A DNA stretch of 64,000 nucleotides from JBBSJZ01 sp041751935 (GTDB lineage: Bacteria > Planctomycetota > Planctomycetia > Pirellulales > Pirellulaceae), in assembly GCA_041751935.1 (NCBI GenBank), contig JBGSIA010000126.1, forward strand, positions 1 to 64,000. The letters run 5' to 3'. The position numbers and the translations under genes were made by a program. Below, piece after piece: positions 26,355 to 34,309 of the stretch; within the stretch, counting starts at the first letter, position 1, and every line of letters starts with the position of its first letter. The notes under the pieces were generated by a model. The model was given only the letters and a program-made list of their open reading frames with translations. It had not been told where the DNA came from and searched no databases.

Positions 26355-28565
26355 TCAATACTCACTCGGTGCGTTCCCAGCGTCGGTGGGCGATGCAATA
26401 GCGGCACCTTTCACCGCTTGTCGAACCACGCGATCGACGACTTCCTGCTTGAGCTTTGCAATGGCCTCGGCGATCGGGATCGCTCCCAAATCACCATCGA
26501 TGCGATCGCGCAGCGCCACCTTGCCCGATTCAGCTTCCTGCGGACCAACGACGGCCATGTAGTTGACCAAGTCCAACTGTGCATTGCGGATCTTGGCTTG
26601 TACCTTGCCGTCGGCTGAGTCGACGGTAACTTTCAAACCTGCGTCGTCGAACTGCTTCGCCACCTGGACTGCGTATTCAAGCGACTTGTCACTGAGCGGC
26701 AACACACGCACTTGCTCAGGCGACAGCCACATCGGGAACGCGCCGGCAAAGTGCTCGATCAAAACACCGGTGAACCGTTCCAGCGAACCGAACGGAGCAC
26801 GGTGAATCATCACTGGACGATGGGCGCCGTTGTCAGCACCGCGGTACTCCAACTTGAAACGTTCGGGTAAGTTGTAATCGAGCTGTACGGTGCCCAATTG
26901 CCACGAACGGCCGATGCAGTCGCGAACCATGAAGTCAGCTTTTGGCCCGTAAAACGCAGCCTCGCCCGGCTCCTCGTTGAATTCCAATCCGGCACCCTGC
27001 AGCACACCGCGCAGCGCGCCTTCGGCTCGGTTCCAATTTTCTTCGGTGCCGACATACTTGTCGCTGTTCGGGTCACGTAGCGAAAGCTGCACACGATAAT
27101 CGTCCAAACCGACGGACTTCAACACGAACTTCGTCAACTCGATCGTCGCTCGGAACTCGTGTTCGACTTGATCGGCGGTACAGAAGATGTGCGCGTCGTC
27201 TTGAGTCAACCCGCGGACTCGCAACATACCGTTGAGTTCACCGGTTTGTTCGTGGCGATAAACCGTACCGAACTCGAACAGACGCAGTGGCAGTTGACGA
27301 TAGGAGCGCGGTTGCGCTTTGAATATCTGGCAATGGTGCGGGCAATTCATCGGCTTGACGAGGTATCGCTCGTGATTGTGTTGCCACTGGTGCAGCACCT
27401 CGCGTTTCGCATCGACTGACGAGGACGGTTTGTAGTCAGGCAATTTCACACCGAGCACTTCCGCCGCAGCGATCAGTTTGTCTTCCCCATCGCGATCGAT
27501 CGTGCCGGCTTCCAAACGATTGCTCCAAGCGTCAATCAAGCCACCCGCTTCGCTGGCAAACAACGGCGGGAATTGGCTGTCCCGGTAATACGGAAAGTGG
27601 CCGCTGGTTTCGTACATTTCGACGCGGCCCAAATGTGGGCTGTACACCGGATCGTACCCGCGCGACAACAGTTCCTTACGCAAGAATTCTTCGAGCGTCA
27701 CACGGACACGTGCACCCTTGGGCAACCACAAACACAATCCTTGGCCGACTTCCGAAGTGATCGCGAACAAACCATGCTGTTTGCCCAGCACGCGATGGTC
27801 ACGGCGTTTCGCTTCTTCGATTTGTTCGATGTAGGCATCGAGTTCCTTCTTTTCAAAGAACGCGGTTCCGTAAAGTCGTTGGAGTTGTCGCCCCGACGCG
27901 TCACCCTTCCAGTACGCACCGGCGACGCTTAGCAGTTTCACGGCCTTGATCTTGCCAGCGTCTGGAATGTGTGGTCCACGGCACAGGTCGACGAATTCGC
28001 CTTGACGGTAAAAGCTGACGGTAGCTTGATCGCCGAGCCCAGTGTCGATGTGCTCGACCTTGAAGTCCTGATCCAAATCGTCGCACAACTTGCGAGCTTC
28101 GGAACGATCCAGCACAAACCGCTCGAAAGGCTCCTTGTCCTTGATGATTTTCTTGATTTCCGCTTCGATCTTGGGGAAATCGTCTTCGCTGATTTTCTCA
28201 GGTATTTCAAAGTCGTAGTAAAATCCGCCCGAGGTCGTCGGCCCGAATGCTAGCGAGACACCCTTGTACAGCCGCATCACCGCCCGCGCCATGACGTGGG
28301 CGGCGGAGTGACGCAGCACATCCAACGCCTCGGCATCGCGACTGGTGAGAAGTTTTAAGTTGAGCGGAGAATCGGCATCGGAAAGTTCACCCAACGGACG
28401 ATTGGCGTCGACGATCGCACCATTAACCTCCGCAGCGATAACGGCGCGACCCAAACCCTCGCTGATTTTGACCGCGACGTCCATCGCCGTGGTGTGCCCA
28501 GGGTGCTCGTGGGTGGTGCCGTCGGGCAAAACAACTTTTACAACGGTAGCGGAGCCAACACTCAT
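26355..28565 (-). CDS. thrS: Threonyl-tRNA synthetase
   Basis: 736 residues from ATG 28565; the frame is open to 28622. Order of domains: TGS (about 5-65, VKVVLPDGTTHEHPGHTT), tRNA-SAD editing domain with HSAAHVMARAV (zinc-type HxxxH), catalytic core with motif 2 FEFGTVYRHEQTGELNG, the zinc ligand Cys in MNCPHHC, motif 3 region HRAPFGSLERF, and the HGTP anticodon-binding domain (PLSDKSLEYAVQVAKQ). It charges tRNA-Thr. The family is usually 640-690 residues; this one is longer at both ends, with an extended C-terminus (AIAKLKQEVVDRVVRQAVKG). An extra stretch around residues 300-390 (with IDRDGEDKLIAAAEVLG) looks lineage-specific. Confidence 0.98.
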   Translation of the reverse strand: MSVGSATVVKVVLPDGTTHEHPGHTTAMDVAVKISEGLGRAVIAAEVNGAIVDANRPLGELSDADSPLNLKLLTSRDAEALDVLRHSAAHVMARAVMRLYKGVSLAFGPTTSGGFYYDFEIPEKISEDDFPKIEAEIKKIIKDKEPFERFVLDRSEARKLCDDLDQDFKVEHIDTGLGDQATVSFYRQGEFVDLCRGPHIPDAGKIKAVKLLSVAGAYWKGDASGRQLQRLYGTAFFEKKELDAYIEQIEEAKRRDHRVLGKQHGLFAITSEVGQGLCLWLPKGARVRVTLEEFLRKELLSRGYDPVYSPHLGRVEMYETSGHFPYYRDSQFPPLFASEAGGLIDAWSNRLEAGTIDRDGEDKLIAAAEVLGVKLPDYKPSSSVDAKREVLHQWQHNHERYLVKPMNCPHHCQIFKAQPRSYRQLPLRLFEFGTVYRHEQTGELNGMLRVRGLTQDDAHIFCTADQVEHEFRATIELTKFVLKSVGLDDYRVQLSLRDPNSDKYVGTEENWNRAEGALRGVLQGAGLEFNEEPGEAAFYGPKADFMVRDCIGRSWQLGTVQLDYNLPERFKLEYRGADNGAHRPVMIHRAPFGSLERFTGVLIEHFAGAFPMWLSPEQVRVLPLSDKSLEYAVQVAKQFDDAGLKVTVDSADGKVQAKIRNAQLDLVNYMAVVGPQEAESGKVALRDRIDGDLGAIPIAEAIAKLKQEVVDRVVRQAVKGAAIASPTDAGNAPSEY

Positions 28566-28763
28566 GTTATTGCTTGCGAATCGATGGAGAAACGTGATCG
28601 ATAAACTGTCACTTATCCACAAGATGACGAGGAAAGCCGGACACCGTCAATCCCGAATGAGTTCACCCGGCTGTATCGCCGCAACGGAAGTGTTCCGAAA
28701 TATCGGGGGCTGTGGTTAGAATGAACGCGTTCCAGCCCAGAGATTCAGCCTCGGAGTTGTTCC
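28566..28763. promoter_or_regulatory. Divergent intergenic region between thrS and the Uma2 gene
   Basis: 198 bases holding the promoters for both divergent genes. A T-box or leader hairpin, as seen upstream of some thrS genes, was looked for and not recognised. Confidence 0.4.
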
Positions 28764-29354
28764 ATGTCGAGTGTCCCAAAAGCCGTGCTGACGCCTGAAG
28801 AGTACTTGGCAAGCGAACGCAAGGCGGAATTTCGTAGCGAGTTTTTCCGCGGTGAAACGTTCGCGATGGCGGGTGCATCGGCCAGGAATAACCTGATTGT
28901 GTTGAATGCCGGGGCCGTGCTGCGGGAGCAACTAAAGAAACGCCCATGTCGAGTTTATCCCAGCGATTTGCGGTTGCTGATCAAGGTGACGGGTCTGTTC
29001 ACGTACCCAGATCTGACGGTTGTTTGTGGTGAACCACAGTTTGCTTATGACCAAGGCGACGTGTTGCTGAACCCCATCGTGATCGTGGAAGTGCTCTCAG
29101 AGTCGACAGAGGCATACGATCGCGGCAAGAAATTCGAGCACTACCGCACGATTGCATCGCTGCAACAATACGTGCTGATCGCCCAAGACCGTGTGTCGGT
29201 AGAGTGTTTCACGCGAGGTGGTCAGGGCGAAGGAAGCTCAAACGATTGGACCCTGCACGCGACCCAGGATCTGGCCTCGTCGATGAGTTTGCAATCGATT
29301 GATTGTGTCCTGCAGCTTGAAGAAGTTTATGACAAGGTCGAGCTGGAGGGATGA
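28764..29354 (+). CDS. Uma2-family (DUF820) PD-(D/E)XK nuclease-like protein
   Basis: 196 residues from ATG 28764. It follows the Uma2 pattern: TPEEYLASERKAEFRSEFFRGETFAM at the N-terminus, a helix with N-L-I-V-L-N-A-G-A-V-L, then VYPSDLRLLI, FTYPDLTVVCGEP (the PD of the nuclease motif), NPIVIVEVLSEST (the E-x-(hydrophobic)-S, the second acidic residue), YDRGKKFEHYRTIASLQQYVLI. The proposed nuclease activity of the family is not proven biochemically for most members. Uma2 genes are strongly expanded in cyanobacteria and planctomycetes and often occur alone, as here. No toxin-antitoxin partner is next to it. Confidence 0.88.
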   Translation: MSSVPKAVLTPEEYLASERKAEFRSEFFRGETFAMAGASARNNLIVLNAGAVLREQLKKRPCRVYPSDLRLLIKVTGLFTYPDLTVVCGEPQFAYDQGDVLLNPIVIVEVLSESTEAYDRGKKFEHYRTIASLQQYVLIAQDRVSVECFTRGGQGEGSSNDWTLHATQDLASSMSLQSIDCVLQLEEVYDKVELEG

Positions 29355-29370
29355 CGTAGTAAAGGCTCAA

Positions 29371-29399
29371 AAAAACTGGCGTCGGCTATTAGCTGACGT
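29371..29399 (-). terminator. Intrinsic terminator for the minus-strand gene at 29458-31593
   Basis: Hairpin GTCGGCT-ATT-AGCTGAC at 29381-29397, extended by one further pair. On the minus strand it is followed within about six bases by a run of seven T (the A run at 29369-29376 on the plus strand). A closely similar hairpin lies at 36397-36413. Confidence 0.65.
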
Positions 29400-29457
29400 C
29401 TTCCGCGACACCGATTGCAGGCAGCGAAGCGTTTTTGTTTAGTCGTTGCTCAGCATC

Positions 29458-31593
29458 CTATTGAGAATCGGTAACAGTGTGCTCAAGCGACCACTGGGTG
29501 ACAGGAGGTTCTGCGCCAGGCTGTAGATTCATTTTGCCCAGTTGCCAGTCTTGACCTTCAGCATAGAAAGTCAATTCGACTTGGCACGGCAGCCCTTCGA
29601 ACACAAACTCACCGTCGTCATTGGTCGTGGCGGTTCGTTTCGCCGCTCGCATGGATGGGGGAAAAACGATTATTCCAACCGGATTCGCGGCCTGTACCTG
29701 CTTGGGATCTCTAACCGTGGCATAAACGTTGATCGCTCGACCAGCGACAGGATTGTCATCGGGATCACTCAGCCGTCCACGAACGGTTGCGGTTGGGTGC
29801 ATCGTAACGTCAATCGATTGCGAAAGATCACTAGCCACGACGGCACCGGCGAAGCGATGGTCATCGGTCGTCGCGAACACGCCTAGCCTCGTGGCGATCG
29901 TCTCCAGCGAAAACGAACCGTCCGCTTTCGTCCTCAACATTCGCAAGTCCTGGGCGTTACCATCGAGCGAGCTAACCGTCACTTCACAATCGGCTACAGA
30001 GATGTTCGCCGCGTCTTTTACCAACAACCTGCCGGTTACCCGCCGCGGATCGACCAAGTCACGATGCAGTTCGATAAGATTATCGCCGTCAGCAGTCGCT
30101 TCGATGTGCCCCGATGCTCGCCAATCCGGTTGATACACACTGACTTCGATTGTTCCCGGAAGCATCGCAGCGGTGGCGATTCCATCATCGTCCGTAATGA
30201 CCGAGATAGCACGTCCGCTGCGGCCGGAACGTTGCTCTTGATTTTCCATCCATGTAAACGAATGGTCGTTACGGAAATTGACACTTTGGTTCACGATGGG
30301 AATTCGGTCAGGGCCAGCCGTCAACGTGACCTTCACCGTCACCGCTTGTTGCATGGTGACAACAATCGGCTGCGGTTTGTTTGTTTGAGGATCAAACGCC
30401 AAAACGTCCGCGTAATCGCTAACGAACTTGGGATCACTCACCGAGACGGAGTAGGTTGAGCCAGGCAATACGTCCGCTGAGAAGTTACCTCTGGCGTCCG
30501 TCGTCGCGTAGAGTCGCTCGTAATGATCCTCGCGTTCGGCCTGGAAACTCATCAACTGTACCGTCAGTCCCGCCAATGATTGCCGGCCACCAACCACTTT
30601 CCCAATCACTCGCTTTCGCTGGACGCGTGGCTTCAGGATCACGACAAGTGCGTCTTCCGCTGGCTTGTCTTTCTCGTGAACAAACCATTGATCGCTTTTC
30701 AGTTCCACGTAACGATGAACTTCAGGCCAATCGGGGAACCATTCAAAGGCAGCTTCCCCGCTACGGTTTGTCCGCAGGTTCGCATCGCCCACGATCCCGA
30801 GATAGTTGTAAAACGGCGCTGGCGTTGCGACTTGAAGCTGAAACTCAACGCCCTCAATCGGATTGCCGTCGACATCGAGCATGCGAATGAGTTGATTGCG
30901 GCAGGTATGTAATTCAATCGGCAGTGTCGGTGATTTGTTGTCACGCACTGGTTGACGGCCGAACTGATATCCGCCAACTCGATGATCGTCGGTCCAAGCA
31001 GTCAGCGAGCGGATTTGATCGCCGGGGTACATCGCCACGTCCAGGCTACCGTCGTCATCTGTGCTCCCACGTGCAACTCGGTTGTAGGTCATCTCGACTT
31101 TTACAGTCGCTCCAGCAACCGGTTTGCCCGCGTGCGTCACAATAACTTGGGTTGATGATACTGGCTTTCGCAGCGTCACCTTCATACCATCAAACGTTGC
31201 TTGCCGAACTTGGTTTCTGTCGACAAATCGGAATGCTAAGTCATCTCCGTGGCGACATTCAAGAACCAATGAATACCAATTGAATCCAGTCGCTGGCAAC
31301 CAAGCTTCAAAAGTGTTTTCACGGACATCAGGAACGATAATCCGGCTTCCTTCTGATGAGTTCAATTTCAAGGACATCGTTGCGCCGCTAACAGGCGCGC
31401 CGCTTTCATCGATAACCTCGCCTCTCAGACGGACAAGCAGCGACTCGTCGGTGACTCGAATCCAGGGGCCGGAACCATCGAAACGCTTCAGTTGCGTGGG
31501 AGGCTCATCAGCCAGCGATACGGCACTAAAAAACCACAACAGCATCGCGAAAAAATGGGTCGACGCAACTAACAGCGAGTTTCGAGGCAACAT
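29458..31593 (-). CDS. Secreted protein with carboxypeptidase-regulatory-like beta-sandwich repeats
   Basis: 711 residues from ATG 31593. Signal peptide: MLPRNSLLVASTHFFAMLLW then FFSAVSLA. At least five CarboxypepD_reg-like modules follow, each with a G-x-V-x-D-x-x-G-x-P-V-x-G-A core (RGEVIDESGAPVSGATMSLK, THAGKPVAGATVKVEM, DVDGNPIEGVEFQLQV, KVVGGRQSLAGLTVQL, LSDPDDNPVAGRAINVYA), often ending in a D-x-x-G-x-F/A-x-F/V turn (TTDARGNFSADVLPGSTYSV). No peptidase catalytic residues are present. The modules are structural or carbohydrate-binding in known proteins. The protein is likely periplasmic or surface exposed. Its own terminator lies just downstream. Confidence 0.8.
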   Translation of the reverse strand: MLPRNSLLVASTHFFAMLLWFFSAVSLADEPPTQLKRFDGSGPWIRVTDESLLVRLRGEVIDESGAPVSGATMSLKLNSSEGSRIIVPDVRENTFEAWLPATGFNWYSLVLECRHGDDLAFRFVDRNQVRQATFDGMKVTLRKPVSSTQVIVTHAGKPVAGATVKVEMTYNRVARGSTDDDGSLDVAMYPGDQIRSLTAWTDDHRVGGYQFGRQPVRDNKSPTLPIELHTCRNQLIRMLDVDGNPIEGVEFQLQVATPAPFYNYLGIVGDANLRTNRSGEAAFEWFPDWPEVHRYVELKSDQWFVHEKDKPAEDALVVILKPRVQRKRVIGKVVGGRQSLAGLTVQLMSFQAEREDHYERLYATTDARGNFSADVLPGSTYSVSVSDPKFVSDYADVLAFDPQTNKPQPIVVTMQQAVTVKVTLTAGPDRIPIVNQSVNFRNDHSFTWMENQEQRSGRSGRAISVITDDDGIATAAMLPGTIEVSVYQPDWRASGHIEATADGDNLIELHRDLVDPRRVTGRLLVKDAANISVADCEVTVSSLDGNAQDLRMLRTKADGSFSLETIATRLGVFATTDDHRFAGAVVASDLSQSIDVTMHPTATVRGRLSDPDDNPVAGRAINVYATVRDPKQVQAANPVGIIVFPPSMRAAKRTATTNDDGEFVFEGLPCQVELTFYAEGQDWQLGKMNLQPGAEPPVTQWSLEHTVTDSQ

Positions 31594-31744
31594 TCGATGA
31601 CTTCTCTTCGCTTGAGTCGTTGGCCGGAGTTCGCTAAAGCGGGTTGGCCGGATATGGATGAGTTACCATAGCTTAACGCATCGCCAAAGGTGATACTACG
31701 CACAGAAATCCACCTGTTTCCCGACCAATCGCTGCTCTGTTTCT

Positions 31745-32824
31745 ATGACTGGTTCGCTCTTACGCCCATTGACGATGCCGCGCAATCGTGACGTTGCCAT
31801 CGGATGCATTGGCAGTGGCTTTATCATGGCCGACTGTCATCTTGTTGCTTATCGCGCCGCCGGGTTCAACCCGATCGCTATCGCCGCACGCGACTTTCAC
31901 AAAGCAAAAGCTGTCGCGGATCGGCACTCGATCGGTAAAGTCTATGAAACGTATAAAGAACTGCTCGACGATCGACGAATCGAAGTAGTCGATATCGCTG
32001 TGCCGCCCGATGTCCAGCTACAGGTGGTGCGCGATGTCGTTCGCCGTTCACACATCTCGGGCATCTTGGCACAGAAACCGCTTGCCGGAAGTTTTGCCGA
32101 TGCGTTGAAGATTGTCGAATTGTGCGAAGCCGCCGGAGTGACGTTGTGTGTGAATCAAAACATGCGATACGACGCATCCATTCGCGCTTGCCACAGCGTC
32201 CTCGAGCAAGGGATGCTCGGCGACCCAGTTTTGGCAACGATCGAGATGCGGGCGATTCCGCATTGGATGCCTTGGCAAGAGCGACAAGGATGGCTGACCT
32301 GTCGCATCATGTCGATCCACCACCTGGACACGATGCGATACTGGTTCGGTAATCCGACACGCGTCTTCGCTAGCTTTCGTTCGGACCCTCGCACCAAGTT
32401 CGATCATATCGACGGCATTGGGCTTTATATTTTGGAGTATGAAAACGGCATGCGTTGCCTGATCTGTGACGACGTTTGGGCGGGGCCAGCTCGTGAGGGA
32501 GCGGCAGCCGATTTTGGTATTCGTTGGCGCGTCGAAGGCACAACGGGGATGGCCCGAGGCACGATCGGTTGGCCAGACTATCCGGCGCGGACACCGAGCA
32601 CGATCGACATCACGACGATACAGTCGGACCAGTGGTACAGTCCCCGATGGGACGAAGTTTGGTTCCCCGACGCGTTCGCTGGCCCCATGGCGGAACTACT
32701 CGTTGCACTGGAGACGCAAACATCTCCATCAATGCACGGACGGGATAACCTCATGACAATGGCACTGGTCGACGCGTGCTACCAATCCGCAGCGGAACAT
32801 CGTGCGGTGGATGTCCGTTGTTAG
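31745..32824 (+). CDS. Gfo/Idh/MocA family NAD(P)-dependent oxidoreductase
   Basis: 359 residues from ATG 31745; ATG 31775 (MPRNRDVAIGCIG) is the better family start. Rossmann motif AIGCIGSGFIMADCH, then the strand with IAARDF, the D-x-x-V-V-D-I-A-V-P-P pattern (RIEVVDIAVPPDVQ), and ILAQKPLAGSFADA, where the family's EKP is QKP with the catalytic Lys preserved. A C-terminal alpha/beta domain contains IMSIHHLDTMRYWFG with the His pair and Asp typical of the active site. Such enzymes oxidise or reduce sugars, inositols or sugar phosphates. Unlike the second family member at 49637 it has no Tat signal, so it acts in the cytoplasm. Confidence 0.9.
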   Translation: MTGSLLRPLTMPRNRDVAIGCIGSGFIMADCHLVAYRAAGFNPIAIAARDFHKAKAVADRHSIGKVYETYKELLDDRRIEVVDIAVPPDVQLQVVRDVVRRSHISGILAQKPLAGSFADALKIVELCEAAGVTLCVNQNMRYDASIRACHSVLEQGMLGDPVLATIEMRAIPHWMPWQERQGWLTCRIMSIHHLDTMRYWFGNPTRVFASFRSDPRTKFDHIDGIGLYILEYENGMRCLICDDVWAGPAREGAAADFGIRWRVEGTTGMARGTIGWPDYPARTPSTIDITTIQSDQWYSPRWDEVWFPDAFAGPMAELLVALETQTSPSMHGRDNLMTMALVDACYQSAAEHRAVDVRC

Positions 32825-32858
32825 GTAAACGGTAAAAAGAATAGACTCCCACACGCAA

Positions 32859-32922
32859 CCGAAGGGAGGGCGAAGCTCCTGCTAAGCCGAAGGATCGTTG
32901 GGCGGGAGCCTCTCCCTTCCGG
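32859..32922. repeat. Intergenic inverted repeat (REP-like)
   Basis: Left arm 32859-32882 (CCGAAGGGAGGGCGAAGCTC then CTGC) and right arm 32902-32922 (GCGGGAGCCTCTCCCTTCCG then G) pair with small gaps; the best-matching part is AAGGGAG against CTCCCTT and GCTCC against GGAGC. It fills the gap between the oxidoreductase and the MgtC-like gene on the same strand. It could be an extragenic palindrome family or a transcription attenuator; no T run follows. Confidence 0.55.
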
Positions 32923-32973
32923 TGTATACAATCTTTCCGCTGGCCAGTTCGAATTGAACTACAATCGAGCACT

Positions 32974-34269
32974 ATGGAATCGTATCAAGCGTTGGCGATA
33001 TCACTCGGGCTCGGGCTGTTGGTGGGTCTGCAACGTCAATGGAAACAGTCGGAAATTGCCGGCATCCGCACTTTTCCGCTGATTTCCCTGCTGGGAACGC
33101 TGTCGGTCCTCGCCAGCGGGGGCGAAGTGACCTGGATCAGCGGCATCGGGTTACTCGCCGTCGCGGTCATGCTAACGGTCGCCAACTTGGCGAAAATCCG
33201 CAACGGTGAATTGGACTTTGGTATGACCACCGAAGTTGCTGCCCTGCTGATGTACGTGGTCGGTTGTACCTTAGGAACTGGTTTGAACGGGCCAGCGATT
33301 GTGACAGCCGGTGCAGCTGCCGTGCTGCTTCATTGGAAGGATCGATTGCATGGTATCGTGAGTTCGATGGAGTCCAAGGATCTCATGGCCGTGATGAACC
33401 TTGCCTTGGTCGCTCTGGTGATTCTGCCGGTACTCCCGGACCAGACCTACGGTCCCTACGACGTTTTGAACCCACACGATGTCTGGCGAATGGTGGTATT
33501 GATCGTGGGCATAAGCTTGGCGGCTTACGTTGGATTCCAGTTAGTCGGTGCGAAAGCCGGAGCGCTCTTGGGTGGCGTCCTGGGAGGGCTGATTTCCAGC
33601 ACTGCGACGACCGTCAGTTACGCACGGCAATCCAAGGATACACCCAATGTTAGTGGGCTGGCTGCTCTGGTGATCTTGATTGCCTCCGCTGTCGTGAATC
33701 TTCGGGTTTTGTTCGAGGTAGCAGTTGTCGCGCCTGGATTATTGAAGATCACCTTGTTTCCCATGTTGCTATTATTCGTCTTGATGCTTCTCGAGTGCGT
33801 GGTGTTGTACTTTCCACTGCGCGCCGTCGCGGCGGAGCCACCGAAATACGACAACCCCGCTCAGCTTCAACCAGCCGTCATTTTTGGTTTGCTGTATGCC
33901 GTGATTTTGTTCGTTGTCGCCGCAGCGAAAGAATTGTTTGGCGATCAAGCGTTGTATTGGATCGCGGGAATTTCTGGGCTAACGGACGTGGACGCAATCA
34001 CGCTGTCGACAGCCAAAATGTTCAACGAAAATCGCGTGGACGGCGAGACCGCGTGGCGCGTGATCTTAATCGCAACCATGTCCAATTTGGTGTTCAAAGT
34101 GGGCGCAGTTGCGCTGCTGGGAACTCGGCGGTTATTGGTCTATGTCGCGAGCACATTTGCGATCGCAATCGCTGGTGGCGGAGCGATTCTTGCCTTCTGG
34201 CCAAGTGCCGCACATAGCGGCGAGTTACTGCAAAGGATCACTGAAACAGCCGTAAGCATGTTTCAGTGA
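32974..34269 (+). CDS. MgtC/SapB-DUF4010 family integral membrane protein
   Basis: 431 residues, about 12 hydrophobic segments. The N-terminus has the MgtC/SapB signature (LGLGLLVGLQRQWKQSEIAG followed by IRTFPLISLLGTLSVL), the Arg/Phe-rich IRTFPL being diagnostic. The C-terminal two-thirds is DUF4010 (GAKAGALLGGVLGGLISSTA then TTVSYARQSK, and GISGLTDVDAITLSTAKMF near 335). The function of the fused family is not established; MgtC domains in pathogens affect magnesium and ATP homeostasis. It sits at the inner membrane. There is no clear metabolic link to the flanking genes. Confidence 0.88.
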   Translation: MESYQALAISLGLGLLVGLQRQWKQSEIAGIRTFPLISLLGTLSVLASGGEVTWISGIGLLAVAVMLTVANLAKIRNGELDFGMTTEVAALLMYVVGCTLGTGLNGPAIVTAGAAAVLLHWKDRLHGIVSSMESKDLMAVMNLALVALVILPVLPDQTYGPYDVLNPHDVWRMVVLIVGISLAAYVGFQLVGAKAGALLGGVLGGLISSTATTVSYARQSKDTPNVSGLAALVILIASAVVNLRVLFEVAVVAPGLLKITLFPMLLLFVLMLLECVVLYFPLRAVAAEPPKYDNPAQLQPAVIFGLLYAVILFVVAAAKELFGDQALYWIAGISGLTDVDAITLSTAKMFNENRVDGETAWRVILIATMSNLVFKVGAVALLGTRRLLVYVASTFAIAIAGGGAILAFWPSAAHSGELLQRITETAVSMFQ

Positions 34270-34309
34270 TCTTAGTCGATATCCATTGAAGCAACTCCGA
34301 ACTGGGTAC

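Noticed and set aside
28566..28763. T-box or other riboswitch upstream of thrS
   Set aside because: No T-box consensus or terminator/antiterminator pair could be found by eye.
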